From NCBI GenBank assembly GCA_040902845.1, contig JBBDWM010000022.1, forward strand, positions 1 through 64,000: a stretch of 64,000 nucleotides of DNA, given 5' to 3'. Of the stretch, positions 33,056 through 41,283 are shown piece after piece. Source of the stretch: JALYNX01 sp040902845 (lineage in GTDB: Bacteria > Actinomycetota > Acidimicrobiia > Spongiisociales > ZC4RG35). Under the pieces are notes generated by a model. That model saw only the letters and a program-made list of their open reading frames with translations, was not told the DNA's origin and searched no databases. The position numbers and the translations under genes were made by a program. Numbering within the stretch: the stretch's first letter is position 1; each line of letters opens with the position of its first letter.

Positions 33056-33319
33056 CGCAGCCTCCTTTCTGTCACCACTGCATACCCGGTGCTGGAGTTA
33101 GCGAAACCCTCGAGTCGCCATCAGGAGCAAGTTATCGAATAGGGGGGCAGATTGTCGGCCCTGAATGCGACAGAAACGGGGTTCAGGCGATCTAGCGCCA
33201 CTCGACTCGAAAGAATCGGTCCCAGCGCAATCCCCGTCGGCTCTCACCAAGCGTCCGACATGCCGGAGAGACACATTGCTCAGGGGGAAGGCTCGGGCTC
33301 GACCTATGTTGAAACTCAC

Positions 33320-33532
33320 ATGAGACAACCTATAGATCCCGAACTCCTTGCCGAGTTCACAGACGCCAAGTCGAAGTTCGACCAGACCGACAAGGATTGG
33401 CGTGGGTCAATCCCCGTCCCCCCTTGGGGCCTGCTGGCCTTTCGAGAATTGACCCTGGAACTTCGGGACCGGTGGGCGAAACTCAAAGCGATCAGCGCTC
33501 GGATCAAATTCCGGCCGCTGAGGCTCCTGTAA
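33320..33532 (+). CDS. Hypothetical 70-residue protein (island cargo)
   Basis: ATG 33320 encodes a charged helical protein (QPIDPELLAEFTDAKSKFDQ; LLAFRELTLELRDRWAKLKA). The first 56 codons of the longer open frame look non-coding, and the ATG at 33320 begins the regular part. No family recognised. Confidence 0.5.
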   Translation: MRQPIDPELLAEFTDAKSKFDQTDKDWRGSIPVPPWGLLAFRELTLELRDRWAKLKAISARIKFRPLRLL

Positions 33533-33618
33533 ACCCGACGGACGTATGGCAACTTCCATCCTGTAGGTTCTGATCCCACTGGCTGTCGACGGAGGGACCT
33601 CGGAAGGAGGTCAGCGAC

Positions 33619-33822
33619 GTGCGTTACTACGTCAACAAGAACGCCCAAGCCAACGGCGACCATGAGGTGCACGAACTGACGTGTTCATTCGTTCCCGACG
33701 AAGAGAACCGGATCTTCGTCGGCGACCACTCGACCTGTCCCCCCGCGGTCGCAAAGGCCAAGGATTACTACCCGAAATCCAACGGCTGCTTCTACTGCTC
33801 ACGGCCCTGCCATACGAGCTGA
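33619..33822 (+). CDS. Small Cys-rich protein
   Basis: GTG 33619, preceded by GGAAGGAGG about nine bases upstream, encodes 67 residues: RYYVNKNAQANGDHEVHEL, then TCSF, and a C-terminal NGCFYCSRPCHTS. The ordered Cys/His pattern (CxxC and PCH) looks like a small metal-binding fold. I have seen similar short proteins in scattered bacterial genomes but know no function. Confidence 0.7.
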   Translation: MRYYVNKNAQANGDHEVHELTCSFVPDEENRIFVGDHSTCPPAVAKAKDYYPKSNGCFYCSRPCHTS

Positions 33823-33865
33823 CAAGCGAAAACGGTCCCGATTGGGTCCGACGAATGGAGGAGCA

Positions 33866-34075
33866 ATGGCCAAACAACCGCCGAATAGTCGAAAGCAGTG
33901 GACACCCGAGCATGAGTCTCAGCTTCGAAAAGAGATCAAGCAGAACACTCCGACGCCTCTCATGGCACTTCATCTCGGCCGGTCCAAAGGAGCCGTTCAA
34001 CAGAAGGCCAACGACTTGGGCCTGTCGACCAAACCCACCAACAAATCCCCCTACGGGACTTCCAAGAAGAAGTAG
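33866..34075 (+). CDS. Small SANT/HTH-like DNA-binding protein
   Basis: ATG 33866, with GGAGGAG upstream, gives 69 residues. The segment RKQWTPEHESQLRKEI followed by TPLMALHLGRSKGAVQQKAN resembles a Myb/SANT three-helix fold, with a recognition-helix-like GAVQQKANDLGL and a basic tail (SKKK). It follows the Cys-rich gene by 43 bases and probably forms an operon with it. Its natural terminator seems to be at 35235-35270, now displaced by the IS630 element. Confidence 0.7.
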   Translation: MAKQPPNSRKQWTPEHESQLRKEIKQNTPTPLMALHLGRSKGAVQQKANDLGLSTKPTNKSPYGTSKKK

Positions 34076-35188
34076 CTAGTGGTGCGTCGCGGATTTGGCT
34101 TCGGTGAGTGCGGCTCGGCCGCGTTGGACCTTGGCGATGATCTCTTCGGCGGTCTTCTTCCAAACGAACGGCTTTGGGTCGTCGTTCCAGTGCTCGGCCC
34201 ACAGTTCGATGCCTTCGATGAGCGCGTCGACGCTGTTGAACGTGCCGCGGCGGAGGCGCCGTTCGGTGAGCAGATGGAACCAGCCTTCGACGAGGTTGAG
34301 CCATGACGACGAGGTCGGTGTGAAGTGCAGATGCCATCGAGCCCGCTTCGGGTGCGCAAGCCACGTTTTCACCTCGGGGGTCTTGTGGGCGGAGAGGTTG
34401 TCCAACACGATATGGACCTCGAGGTCCCGAGGCACGTGAAGGTCGATGAACTTGAAGAACTCGAGGACTTCTTTCCCGCGGTGCCGCGGCTTGGTGTCGT
34501 GGATGACCTCGCCGGTCGCGACATTCAGCGCAGCAAACAGATCGGTGGTCCCGTTCCGCTTGTAGTCATGAGTCATCGTGTCTGCCCGACCCGGCTTCAG
34601 CGGAAGGCTTGGTTGGGTGCGATCAAGCGCCTGGCATTGGGTTTTCTCGTCGAAGCTGAACACCACCGCCCTCTCCGGCGGGTTCATGTATAGACCGACC
34701 ACATCGACCAGCTTCTCTTCGAAGTCGGGGTCGCCCGAGATCTTGAACGTGTCGACCTTCCACGGTTTGAGGTTGTGGTCCCGCCACATCCGAGCAACGC
34801 TGTCCTTGCCGATCCCGAACCGTTTGGCCATCGACCGCGTCGTCCAGTGCGCGGAACCGTCGTCGGGCTTGTTGTACATCGTGTCGGCTACCACCGCTGC
34901 GACCATCCCCTCCGGTAGCCACGACCTGCGGCCTCGTCCCGCAGCGATGCGCCCGACCCCTTCGACGCCCTGGTCGACGAACCGGCGCCGCCACGCTCGC
35001 ACCGACGTGTCGGTGGTGTCGCACTGCCGCGCCACCTCGTTGGTTGCGACCCCGTCAGCGGCCAACAACAACGCCTTGGCCTGGACCACTTGGCGGTGCG
35101 GCAACGAAGTTGAACGAGCGATCGTCGCCAGCGCTCCACGCTGCTCGTCAGACATCGGCAGAGGCTGAGCAATCAGTATCGGCATCAA
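34076..35188 (-). CDS. IS630-family transposase
   Basis: This 370-residue transposase has an N-terminal helix-turn-helix (ATNEVARQCDTTDTSVRAWR), a second HTH-like part (SMAKRFGIGKDSVARMWRDH) and a DDE catalytic core: VVFSFDEKTQCQALDRTQ, VHIVLDNLSAHKTPEVKTWL and TPTSSSWLNLVEGWF. The frame is intact, so it may be active. The stop codon TAG uses the TA target duplication at the IS end. Confidence 0.94.
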   Translation of the reverse strand: MMPILIAQPLPMSDEQRGALATIARSTSLPHRQVVQAKALLLAADGVATNEVARQCDTTDTSVRAWRRRFVDQGVEGVGRIAAGRGRRSWLPEGMVAAVVADTMYNKPDDGSAHWTTRSMAKRFGIGKDSVARMWRDHNLKPWKVDTFKISGDPDFEEKLVDVVGLYMNPPERAVVFSFDEKTQCQALDRTQPSLPLKPGRADTMTHDYKRNGTTDLFAALNVATGEVIHDTKPRHRGKEVLEFFKFIDLHVPRDLEVHIVLDNLSAHKTPEVKTWLAHPKRARWHLHFTPTSSSWLNLVEGWFHLLTERRLRRGTFNSVDALIEGIELWAEHWNDDPKPFVWKKTAEEIIAKVQRGRAALTEAKSATHH

Positions 35189-35227
35189 CCCAGTCTAGCC
35201 GCCGTAGCTATTTCAACGACGGACCAC
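34079..35227. mobile_element. IS630-type insertion sequence (1149 bp)
   Basis: The ends match as inverted repeats: GTGGTGCGTCG at 34079-34089 and, inverted, GTGGTCCGTCG ending at 35227. TA dinucleotides flank both sides (34077-34078 and 35228-35229), the target duplication expected for IS630/Tc1 elements. It sits just after the stop of the SANT-like gene. Confidence 0.85.
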
Positions 35228-35234
35228 TAGGTAG

Positions 35235-35270
35235 AGAAACCCCCCGGCATATGGGAACCGTGGGGTTTCT
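35235..35270 (+). terminator. Hairpin terminator right of the IS630 element
   Basis: AGAAACCCC (35235-35243) pairs with GGGGTTTCT (35262-35270), followed by GTTTG. Before the IS insertion it would have lain about 10 bases after the SANT-like gene at 33866-34075. Confidence 0.6.
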
Positions 35271-35322
35271 GTTTGTCTGACCCGACGATGGACGGACGTG
35301 GGTAGCGCCGGGTCAGAACCCT

Positions 35323-35784
35323 CTACAGGTAGTCGCCTAACCGGTCCTCGAAGCTGGAGACGGAAGGCTCTTCGACCGGGAAATGCGCCTTGCCCTCGGC
35401 GACTGCCCCTTTCCGCGTTTGGTGTTCATATCCACTCCAACCGCACCAGCAACTCACGATCCACGACCAGTCGGTGTCCTCCGAGACGTGAACGTCGTGT
35501 CCGCCATTCAACATGACCTCGGCGTCGGCGAGAAGGTTGTAACGCCGCACTTCCTCATCGTGAGGCAGCCAACACATCTCGACGAGAAGCCGATAGGCAC
35601 GCGATTCGGCTTCGACCTTTCCACCGTCTACTGCGTCCTTGAGGGCGTCCTTGAGAATGTCCACAACTATCTTGACCTCGGCGTCGGTCGCTTCATGGAG
35701 CGTGCCTGCTCGATGTTCGAAAGCCACCCGCTCGTGGGGGTCCATCGCTTCGAATGTGACGCGCGGGTGTGGTTTGACGGTCAT
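35323..35784 (-). CDS. Hypothetical protein (island cargo)
   Basis: This 153-residue protein starts at ATG 35784, coupled by an ATGA overlap to the gene upstream. The N-terminal half is helical (ATDAEVKIVVDILKDALKDA), while the C-terminal half has a Trp/Cys-rich segment (WSWIVSCWCGWSGYEHQTRK) suggestive of a small zinc or DNA-contact fold found in phage-derived proteins. Not recognised. Confidence 0.6.
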   Translation of the reverse strand: MTVKPHPRVTFEAMDPHERVAFEHRAGTLHEATDAEVKIVVDILKDALKDAVDGGKVEAESRAYRLLVEMCWLPHDEEVRRYNLLADAEVMLNGGHDVHVSEDTDWSWIVSCWCGWSGYEHQTRKGAVAEGKAHFPVEEPSVSSFEDRLGDYL

Positions 35785-36179
35785 CCCGTCGCGCCCTCTC
35801 CAAGCTTGCGCCCCGTCTCCCGGTCCACCACGTCGAAACCGGATTCCTGCACCCATTTGATGACCTCGAACCAGTCCCGCCGCTTGGCGACCTGAGCGAT
35901 CACTTCCTCCGCCCACGCCAGCGCCCGGCTGAGAGGCGACGCGTCGATGCCGTCGATCTGCGGCTGGATCACTGCGGCCTCCATATGGAGCACTTCGACA
36001 TACCGGTCGAAGGTGTTCCCGTAGTAGATCCTAAGGATCTCGATGACCCGGTCGACCGCGACCTCCATCGAGTACGTGTCCTCCGGGTTGAATCCGGGGT
36101 TTTCTTCCCAACTCTCTGCAATCGACGCTTTCAGCCGATCGAAGACGGCTGACTCGACAAGGACTTCTGCTGTTCCCAT
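35781..36179 (-). CDS. Hypothetical protein (island cargo)
   Basis: This 132-residue acidic helical protein (AVFDRLKASIAESWEENPGF; AVDRVIEILRIYYGNTFDRY; ALAWAEEVIAQVAKRRDWFE) has AGGAGG upstream of its ATG and overlaps the next gene by 4 bases. No family recognised. Confidence 0.6.
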   Translation of the reverse strand: MGTAEVLVESAVFDRLKASIAESWEENPGFNPEDTYSMEVAVDRVIEILRIYYGNTFDRYVEVLHMEAAVIQPQIDGIDASPLSRALAWAEEVIAQVAKRRDWFEVIKWVQESGFDVVDRETGRKLGEGATG

Positions 36180-36296
36180 GTTCTGTACCTCCTATGTGCT
36201 GTGATTAGCGGGTGAATCGTGTGCCGGGGGGGGGGCATTCGATGGCCTCACCCCCTCACCGCCGACCATGAAATGTCTTCGTAGTGCGTCACGGAT

Positions 36297-36512
36297 TCAG
36301 GCATCGCGTCCGCTCCACTCCCGCCGCCGGTCCGTGCAGAAGCGCATGACCCCGGCCCGGTCACGGACCAGAGCAAGGCTTACTCGAGAGTCGTCGAGGG
36401 CGATACGGGCGGCGCGGATGGCCGGGTCGAGACCGCGGAAGTCGGCGAGCCGGTGGCTGCCGTGATGAACACCGTCGAGTACTTCGACGGTGTAACTAAG
36501 AAATGACCCCAT
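36297..36512 (-). CDS. Small hypothetical protein (island cargo)
   Basis: ATG 36512 with GGAGG seven bases upstream gives 71 residues: SFLSYTVEVLDGVHHGSHR, DFRGLDPAIRAARIALDDSR and a basic end. No family recognised. A run of ten G residues (36226-36235) lies between it and the next gene downstream. Confidence 0.55.
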   Translation of the reverse strand: MGSFLSYTVEVLDGVHHGSHRLADFRGLDPAIRAARIALDDSRVSLALVRDRAGVMRFCTDRRREWSGRDA

Positions 36513-36869
36513 TTGGACCTCCAATCGGTTGGCTAGACAAGGAGAACCCTACCCATCCGACAGGCCCATGACAAGGAGCTTGTGCTCTGCTCCCGAGGAG
36601 CTTGTGCTCTGCTCTCGAGGCTCCTGCTCTCCCGAAGGCCCTTGTACTCTGCTCACCGCGCCCGACGCAGGATCTCCGGTTGGCTAGACACCTACTGGCC
36701 CCGGCGTCGGGCGCATCTCGCGCCCACCATCTGCGTACTAACGATCTCCGAATTGCCGATGACGGGTTGGTAGAGGTTGGGACAGATTCCCCAAGAAACC
36801 CCTTGTATGACTGGCGATTCGCCAACACGCAGGTTCTGCCTGGGACTACTAGGGACGCATCTCTCTGGA
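36513..36869. repeat. Intergenic region with tandem 22-bp repeat
   Basis: No gene is supported here. Two 22-bp tandem copies (36575-36596 and 36597-36618, one mismatch; GGAGCTTGTGCTCTGCTCYCGA) are followed by a degenerate third near 36636. A 14-bp direct repeat CGGTTGGCTAGACA occurs at 36526-36539 and 36677-36690. The stretch precedes the right attachment repeat and may be the recombinase arm region. Confidence 0.5.
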
Positions 36870-36912
36870 CTGGGGGCCAAGGGGTCGTGGGTTCAAATCC
36901 CGCCAGCCCGAC
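36870..36912 (+). repeat. attR: 43-bp copy of tRNA-Pro 3' part
   Basis: The sequence is identical to 26573-26615. No acceptor 5' strand or D arm precedes it, so it is not a tRNA gene. It marks the right border of the island and represents the original chromosomal 3' end of the tRNA. Confidence 0.88.
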
Positions 36913-37086
36913 TCCGGAGTTTCGCCCCTACCCCCACGCAGCCTCATCGTCCTTCGAGCGCCTACGCCAGGCGATCGGAATTAGGACCTTCGGCACTAGC
37001 CGTGCAACAGCTGACCCGCCAACGATACGTGTGACCTCTCACACCGAGAGGCCGGAGAACCATCCGCCTTCAAAGGAGGGCACATC

Positions 37087-37833
37087 ATGGCAAGGTTCGA
37101 CGGAACGGTGGCTCTGATCAGCGGTGGATCGCGAGGCATGGGAGCCTCGCATGTCCGCGGATTGGTCGCCGAGGGCGCCAAGGTGATCTTCGGTGACATC
37201 CTTGACGACGAAGGCAAGCGTCTAGAGGAGGAATTGGGCGAATCTGCCCACTACGTCCATCTCGACGTCACCAAAGACGACGACTGGAAGTATGCGGTTG
37301 CGGCTGCGGAAAGGGAGTACGGCCCCATCAGCCTGCTGGTCAACAACGCCGGGATCGTGTCATACGGTCCGGTAGATGTGATGGATCCCGACGAGTTCCG
37401 TCGGGTCATCGACATCAACCTGACTGGCACTTTCCTCGGGATGCACTACGCGGTGCCATCCCTGCGCAAGGCCGGCGGCGGAGTGATCATCAACATCTCC
37501 TCGACCGCAGGGCTGATGGGTTACGCCACGATCAGCGCTTACGGGGCATCAAAGTGGGGTGTGCGCGGTATGACCAAGGCGGTAGCCATGGAGCTGGGTA
37601 AGGACCACATCCGCGTGATGTCGATTCATCCCGGGCCCATCCGCACTCCGATGACGGAGGGAATCGGCGACGAGATCACAGCGGCCCAGCCCATCGCCCG
37701 CATGGGCGAGCCTGAGGAGGTCACGAAGCTGTTGATGTTCATGGCGGCGGACGCCACCTACAGCACCGGATCGGAATGGGTCGTCGATGGCGGCGCCGTT
37801 CTCGGCCCGGTAATCAACCTTCCGCAGGAGTAG
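37087..37833 (+). CDS. Short-chain dehydrogenase/reductase
   Basis: This 248-residue classical SDR has the cofactor motif ISGGSRGMGASHVRGL, then HLDVTKDDDW, LLVNNAGIVSYG, catalytic Ser in INISSTAGLMGYATISAYG with the YGASKWG pair (Tyr/Lys), and a C-terminal GSEWVVDGG. The Asp in GDILDDEG favours NAD over NADP. It resembles actinobacterial 3-alpha(20-beta)-hydroxysteroid dehydrogenases; the substrate is not assigned. AAAGGAGGG precedes the ATG. Confidence 0.9.
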   Translation: MARFDGTVALISGGSRGMGASHVRGLVAEGAKVIFGDILDDEGKRLEEELGESAHYVHLDVTKDDDWKYAVAAAEREYGPISLLVNNAGIVSYGPVDVMDPDEFRRVIDINLTGTFLGMHYAVPSLRKAGGGVIINISSTAGLMGYATISAYGASKWGVRGMTKAVAMELGKDHIRVMSIHPGPIRTPMTEGIGDEITAAQPIARMGEPEEVTKLLMFMAADATYSTGSEWVVDGGAVLGPVINLPQE

Positions 37834-37845
37834 TCGAGATATCGG

Positions 37846-37886
37846 TCAAGGGGGTGGTTCTCTCCGCCAGGCGGCCACCCCCTTGA
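37846..37886 (+). terminator. Hairpin after the SDR gene
   Basis: A 12-bp perfect stem (37846-37857 with 37875-37886) begins 12 bases after the stop codon. There is no clear T tract, so it may stabilise or terminate the transcript. Confidence 0.6.
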
Positions 37887-38020
37887 CTCGTCACCTCTTC
37901 CAGTCCATGGGCCTCCTCGGGTTCCCGAACCTCGTTCGGTAGCTAAAGATTCTGGGTCTACTTCATGATCATGTCCGTCTCGGGCTGGATCACCGGGAGG
38001 TTCTCTCGAAGGCGCAACGG

Positions 38021-38158
38021 TTAACCGATACGACCGATCAGCCAGAGGATGCCCTGGATCAGCCGCCACCCGAGGTAGATCACAACCAGCACCACCATCA
38101 GCTTGAAGCTGAACGGTGCCTTGAGTTCCTCGCCTTCAGGCGGTTGGGGTTCGCTCAT
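38021..38158 (-). CDS. 45-residue membrane peptide coupled to der
   Basis: ATG 38158 overlaps the TGA of der as ATGA, and the frame runs to TAA at 38021. It encodes a soluble acidic start (SEPQPPEGEELKAPFS) and one membrane helix (KLMVVLVVIYLGWRLIQGIL) with a basic end (GRIG). Tight coupling to der and the amphipathic layout support a real gene. No family recognised. Confidence 0.62.
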   Translation of the reverse strand: MSEPQPPEGEELKAPFSFKLMVVLVVIYLGWRLIQGILWLIGRIG

Positions 38159-39468
38159 CGCCTCTCGCCCATACGTGACACGATGTGGATCGGGTTACCC
38201 GTGAAGTCCGCCTCCTGACGAATTCGGTTCTCGAGAAACCTCAGGTAATCGTCACCGAGCTCGCCACCCGAGAGGAACACTACGAACGTGGGCGGCGCCG
38301 TCCCCGCCTGGACGACGTAGTGGATCTTGGGTCGGCGGCCTTTTCGCACCGGCGGCGGGTGGGCTTCGATCCATTCCCTGACCACGCGGTTGAGCTGGCC
38401 GGTGCTGATGCGGGAACCCCGGGAGTGAAGGACGGCTTCCATCACCTCGGGCAGACGGCCTACCCGAGACCCGGTGGTCGCCGAGATCCGGACTACCGGC
38501 GCCCAGCCGACGAATCCGAACCGGTCAGGGAGCGAACGCTCCGTGATCTCGCGTTGCTCATCATCGATGGCGTCCCACTTGTTCATGACGACGACCAGGC
38601 CAACTCCGGCGTCCACCACCTCGCGGGCGATCCTCTGGTCCTGATGGGTGACTCCGTCTTCGGCATCCACCAACAGCAGTGCGACATCTGCAGCGGCCAG
38701 GGCCTCGCGGGCCCTGAGGACGGCATAGAAGTCGGCATCTTCGGTGATCTGGGGCTTGCGGCGGATACCAGCGGTGTCGACCAGACGGTATGGTTTGCCC
38801 TCCAGTTCGACATCGGTGTCTATCGGGTCCCTCGTCGTGCCGGGGGTGGCGGACACGATCACACGATCCTCCCCCGCCAGCCGGTTGAGCAGCGTGGACT
38901 TGCCCACGTTGGGCCTCCCCACGATCGCGATCCGGGGGATCTCGTCACGCTTGGCCTCGATGCCGAGCTCGGGTAGAGCATCGACCACCTGATCCAGAAG
39001 ATCCCCAACGCCACGTCCGTGATAGGCGCTGATTGCGTTTGGCTCACCCAGGCCCAGCCTCCAGAAACGATCGACATCGGCCTCGAGCCCGGCATTGTCG
39101 ATCTTGTTGGCGGCGAGGATCACCGGCAGACCCGAGGCACGGAGAATCGAGATGACCCCGGTGTCGTCATCGGTCAGGTCGGCGGTGCCGTCGACCACGA
39201 GGATCACCACGTCGGCGCCGGTCACCGCGGCCTCGGCCTGCTCCTTTATCGATTGGTTGATCCCCCCGACCGGCTTGATCTCCCAACCGCCGGTATCGAC
39301 CAATAGAAATTGACGTCCGATCCAATCCGCCTCGAACTCACGGCGATCCCGGGTCACCCCCGGCGACTCCTCGACCACTGCCAATCGGGACCCGAGCACC
39401 CGGTTGACCAGCGTCGATTTGCCCACATTGGGGCGGCCAACGATTGCGACTACAGGCAGGGTGCTCAC
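38155..39468 (-). CDS. der: Ribosome biogenesis GTPase Der (EngA)
   Basis: This 437-residue tandem GTPase is needed for 50S subunit maturation. Both G1 motifs read GRPNVGKSTLxNR (at residues ~10 and ~185). The G3 motifs are DTGGWE and DTAGIR, and the G4 motifs are AANKID and VMNKWD. A C-terminal KH-like domain follows (RKGRRPKIHYVVQAGTAPPT). It begins the der-ispH-cmk part of a conserved actinobacterial run. Confidence 0.97.
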   Translation of the reverse strand: MSTLPVVAIVGRPNVGKSTLVNRVLGSRLAVVEESPGVTRDRREFEADWIGRQFLLVDTGGWEIKPVGGINQSIKEQAEAAVTGADVVILVVDGTADLTDDDTGVISILRASGLPVILAANKIDNAGLEADVDRFWRLGLGEPNAISAYHGRGVGDLLDQVVDALPELGIEAKRDEIPRIAIVGRPNVGKSTLLNRLAGEDRVIVSATPGTTRDPIDTDVELEGKPYRLVDTAGIRRKPQITEDADFYAVLRAREALAAADVALLLVDAEDGVTHQDQRIAREVVDAGVGLVVVMNKWDAIDDEQREITERSLPDRFGFVGWAPVVRISATTGSRVGRLPEVMEAVLHSRGSRISTGQLNRVVREWIEAHPPPVRKGRRPKIHYVVQAGTAPPTFVVFLSGGELGDDYLRFLENRIRQEADFTGNPIHIVSRMGERR

Positions 39469-39512
39469 TCAGTGTGCCTCCGGAGGCTGACATTCTGACC
39501 CGGACGACGTCG

Positions 39513-40571
39513 TCAGGTGCTGACGAGGTTGAGGGCTTCGGTGGCGGTCCACTCCCGGTCCCGTTCCAGCCAACCCTCTTGTGCGGGTTGGCGGGCGGTG
39601 ACCCCGGCCTCCACCATGCTCTGCAGGGTCGAGACAAAGGAGCGAAGCTGCGGCGGGAGCGGGAAGTACTCCTGTTCCTCGGTCGAGGACCACAGCTCGA
39701 ATCCCGAGGTCGGCGACAAACGTTCGATGACCTCTTGGACCAGGTGGTCGGGAGCCGACGCCCCTGCGGTCAGACCCACCGTGGCCACCCCCTCGAGCCA
39801 CTCGTCCGCGATGTCGGCCGCCGAGTCGATCCGATGGGCCAACACCCCGTTCTCCCGTGCCACCCTGACCAGTGCCTGGGTGTTGGACGAGTTGTGCGAC
39901 CCCACGACCAAGATCAGGTCGCAGGACTCGGTGAGCTGTTTCACGGCATCTTGGCGATTGGTGGTGGCATAGCAGAGGTCGGATTTGCGAGCGGTGTTGA
40001 GTTGGGGGAAGCGCTCTTTGGCATCGTCCATGACCGCCATCCACTCATGCACTCCAAGGGTGGTCTGGGCGAGAAGGGCGACCTTCGCCGGGTCGGCTGG
40101 TTGGTATTGGCCAAGTCCGGACTCCGGCTCAACCAGGGTGATCGCGGTCGGTGCCTCGGCAACCGTGCCCACGGCTTCATCGTGACCGGTGTGGCCGACG
40201 TAGATGATCTCGTACCCGTCACGCGCCATCCGCTTCACCTCATGGTGGACCTTGGTGACCAAAGGGCAAACGGCGTCGATCACCACCGCGGCCCGATCCG
40301 CAGCGCCCTGAACCACCTCGGGAGCGGAGCCATGCGCCGAAAGCATCACCGGCGCCCCCAACGGCACCTGCTCGATGTTGTCGACGAACACCACGCCTAC
40401 CCCCTCGAAAGCGCGAACCACCCATTCGTTGTGGACAATCTCGTGATAGCAGTAGACGGGGCCGTCGAAGATGCGCGTCATCCAGGTGAGCGCCTTGATC
40501 GCCATCTCCACCCCGGCGCAAAACCCCCTGGGCTCGGCGAGCAGCACACGTTCCACCGTCATTACAGGCAT
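39513..40571 (-). CDS. ispH: 4-hydroxy-3-methylbut-2-enyl diphosphate reductase
   Basis: This is the last enzyme of the MEP isoprenoid pathway, an iron-sulfur protein giving IPP and DMAPP. The three cluster Cys are in EPRGFCAGVEMAI, VVIDAVCPLVTKVH and RKSDLCYATTNRQ. Other signatures are YHEIVHNEWVV, GHTGHDEAVG and VVGSHNSSNT. At 352 residues it is slightly longer than E. coli IspH because of its C-terminal tail. ATG 40571 or 40562 are both possible. Confidence 0.96.
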   Translation of the reverse strand: MPVMTVERVLLAEPRGFCAGVEMAIKALTWMTRIFDGPVYCYHEIVHNEWVVRAFEGVGVVFVDNIEQVPLGAPVMLSAHGSAPEVVQGAADRAAVVIDAVCPLVTKVHHEVKRMARDGYEIIYVGHTGHDEAVGTVAEAPTAITLVEPESGLGQYQPADPAKVALLAQTTLGVHEWMAVMDDAKERFPQLNTARKSDLCYATTNRQDAVKQLTESCDLILVVGSHNSSNTQALVRVARENGVLAHRIDSAADIADEWLEGVATVGLTAGASAPDHLVQEVIERLSPTSGFELWSSTEEQEYFPLPPQLRSFVSTLQSMVEAGVTARQPAQEGWLERDREWTATEALNLVST

Positions 40572-40590
40572 GGTAGGTCGGTGTCGAAAC

Positions 40591-41241
40591 TCAGACGGAT
40601 CGGTCGCGCACCAGTTCGACCACACGGGCCACCACCTCGTCGAAGCTCAGATCCGACGTGTCGATCACCACCGCGTCTTCGGGAACAGTGAGCGGAGATG
40701 TGGCCCTCGACGAGTCGAAACGGTCTCTTCGCCCCAGGTCTTTCATGACTGCGCTGTGGTCCTTGCCGGTCTCGACCGACCTGCGGCCAGCCCTCACCTC
40801 TGGTCGGGCGTCGAGAAAGATCTTCAACGTCGCATCGGGGAAGACCACCGATCCGATGTCCCGACCTTCGATCACTGCCCGCGCCCCACGTCGCTGCACC
40901 CATTCCCGCTGGTGCGACACCAGGATCCGCCGGACCTCAGGATTGGAGGCGACCCGGGACACGAGGGCTGTCACCTCCGGCCCCCTGATCTCTCTGGAGA
41001 CGTCGTCGCCATCGAGAGACATCTGACCGTCATCCTGGCCGAGCCCGGCGTTGTCGACCACATCGGCTACCGCCTTGTCATCGTCGGGGTCCACGCCAGC
41101 CCTGATCACAGCCAGCGTGGCCGCTCGATAGAAGGCGCCGGTGTCCAGGTGAGGGAGATCGACCTTCGATGCCACGGCCCTGCTGACTGAGCTCTTGCCG
41201 GTTCCGCTGGGCCCATCGAGGGTGACGATGAGATCGCTCAC
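40591..41241 (-). CDS. cmk: Cytidylate kinase
   Basis: This 216-residue kinase phosphorylates CMP and dCMP. It shows the P-loop LDGPSGTGKSSVSRAV, then LDTGAFYRAATL, the NMP-binding ARAVIEGRDIGSVVFPDA and LKIFLDARPEVRA. It lies 20 bases upstream of ispH in the same direction. Confidence 0.95.
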   Translation of the reverse strand: MSDLIVTLDGPSGTGKSSVSRAVASKVDLPHLDTGAFYRAATLAVIRAGVDPDDDKAVADVVDNAGLGQDDGQMSLDGDDVSREIRGPEVTALVSRVASNPEVRRILVSHQREWVQRRGARAVIEGRDIGSVVFPDATLKIFLDARPEVRAGRRSVETGKDHSAVMKDLGRRDRFDSSRATSPLTVPEDAVVIDTSDLSFDEVVARVVELVRDRSV

Positions 41242-41283
41242 GACGTACGAGATTATCGGGGGTCTCGGTGTGAAGGTGGTGGG

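Larger units (their letters stand above)
26616..36912. mobile_element. Genomic island integrated at tRNA-Pro (10.3 kb)
   Basis: The segment is bounded by the 43-bp tRNA-derived repeats and has a degraded tyrosine integrase gene near its tRNA end, pointing toward the tRNA as usual. It carries three IS transposases and about ten small or unrecognised genes, while both flanks hold conserved housekeeping genes. With the integrase broken by IS insertion, a frameshift and a stop codon, it should no longer excise by itself. Confidence 0.82.

Noticed and set aside
36870..36912. Second tRNA-Pro gene
   Set aside because: Only the part from the anticodon loop to the 3' end is present; there is no acceptor 5' strand, D arm or complete anticodon stem upstream. 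It is the attachment-site duplicate.
36602..37117. 171-codon frame spanning the right island border
   Set aside because: It runs through tandem repeats, the tRNA fragment and the start of the SDR gene, and has no protein-like pattern.
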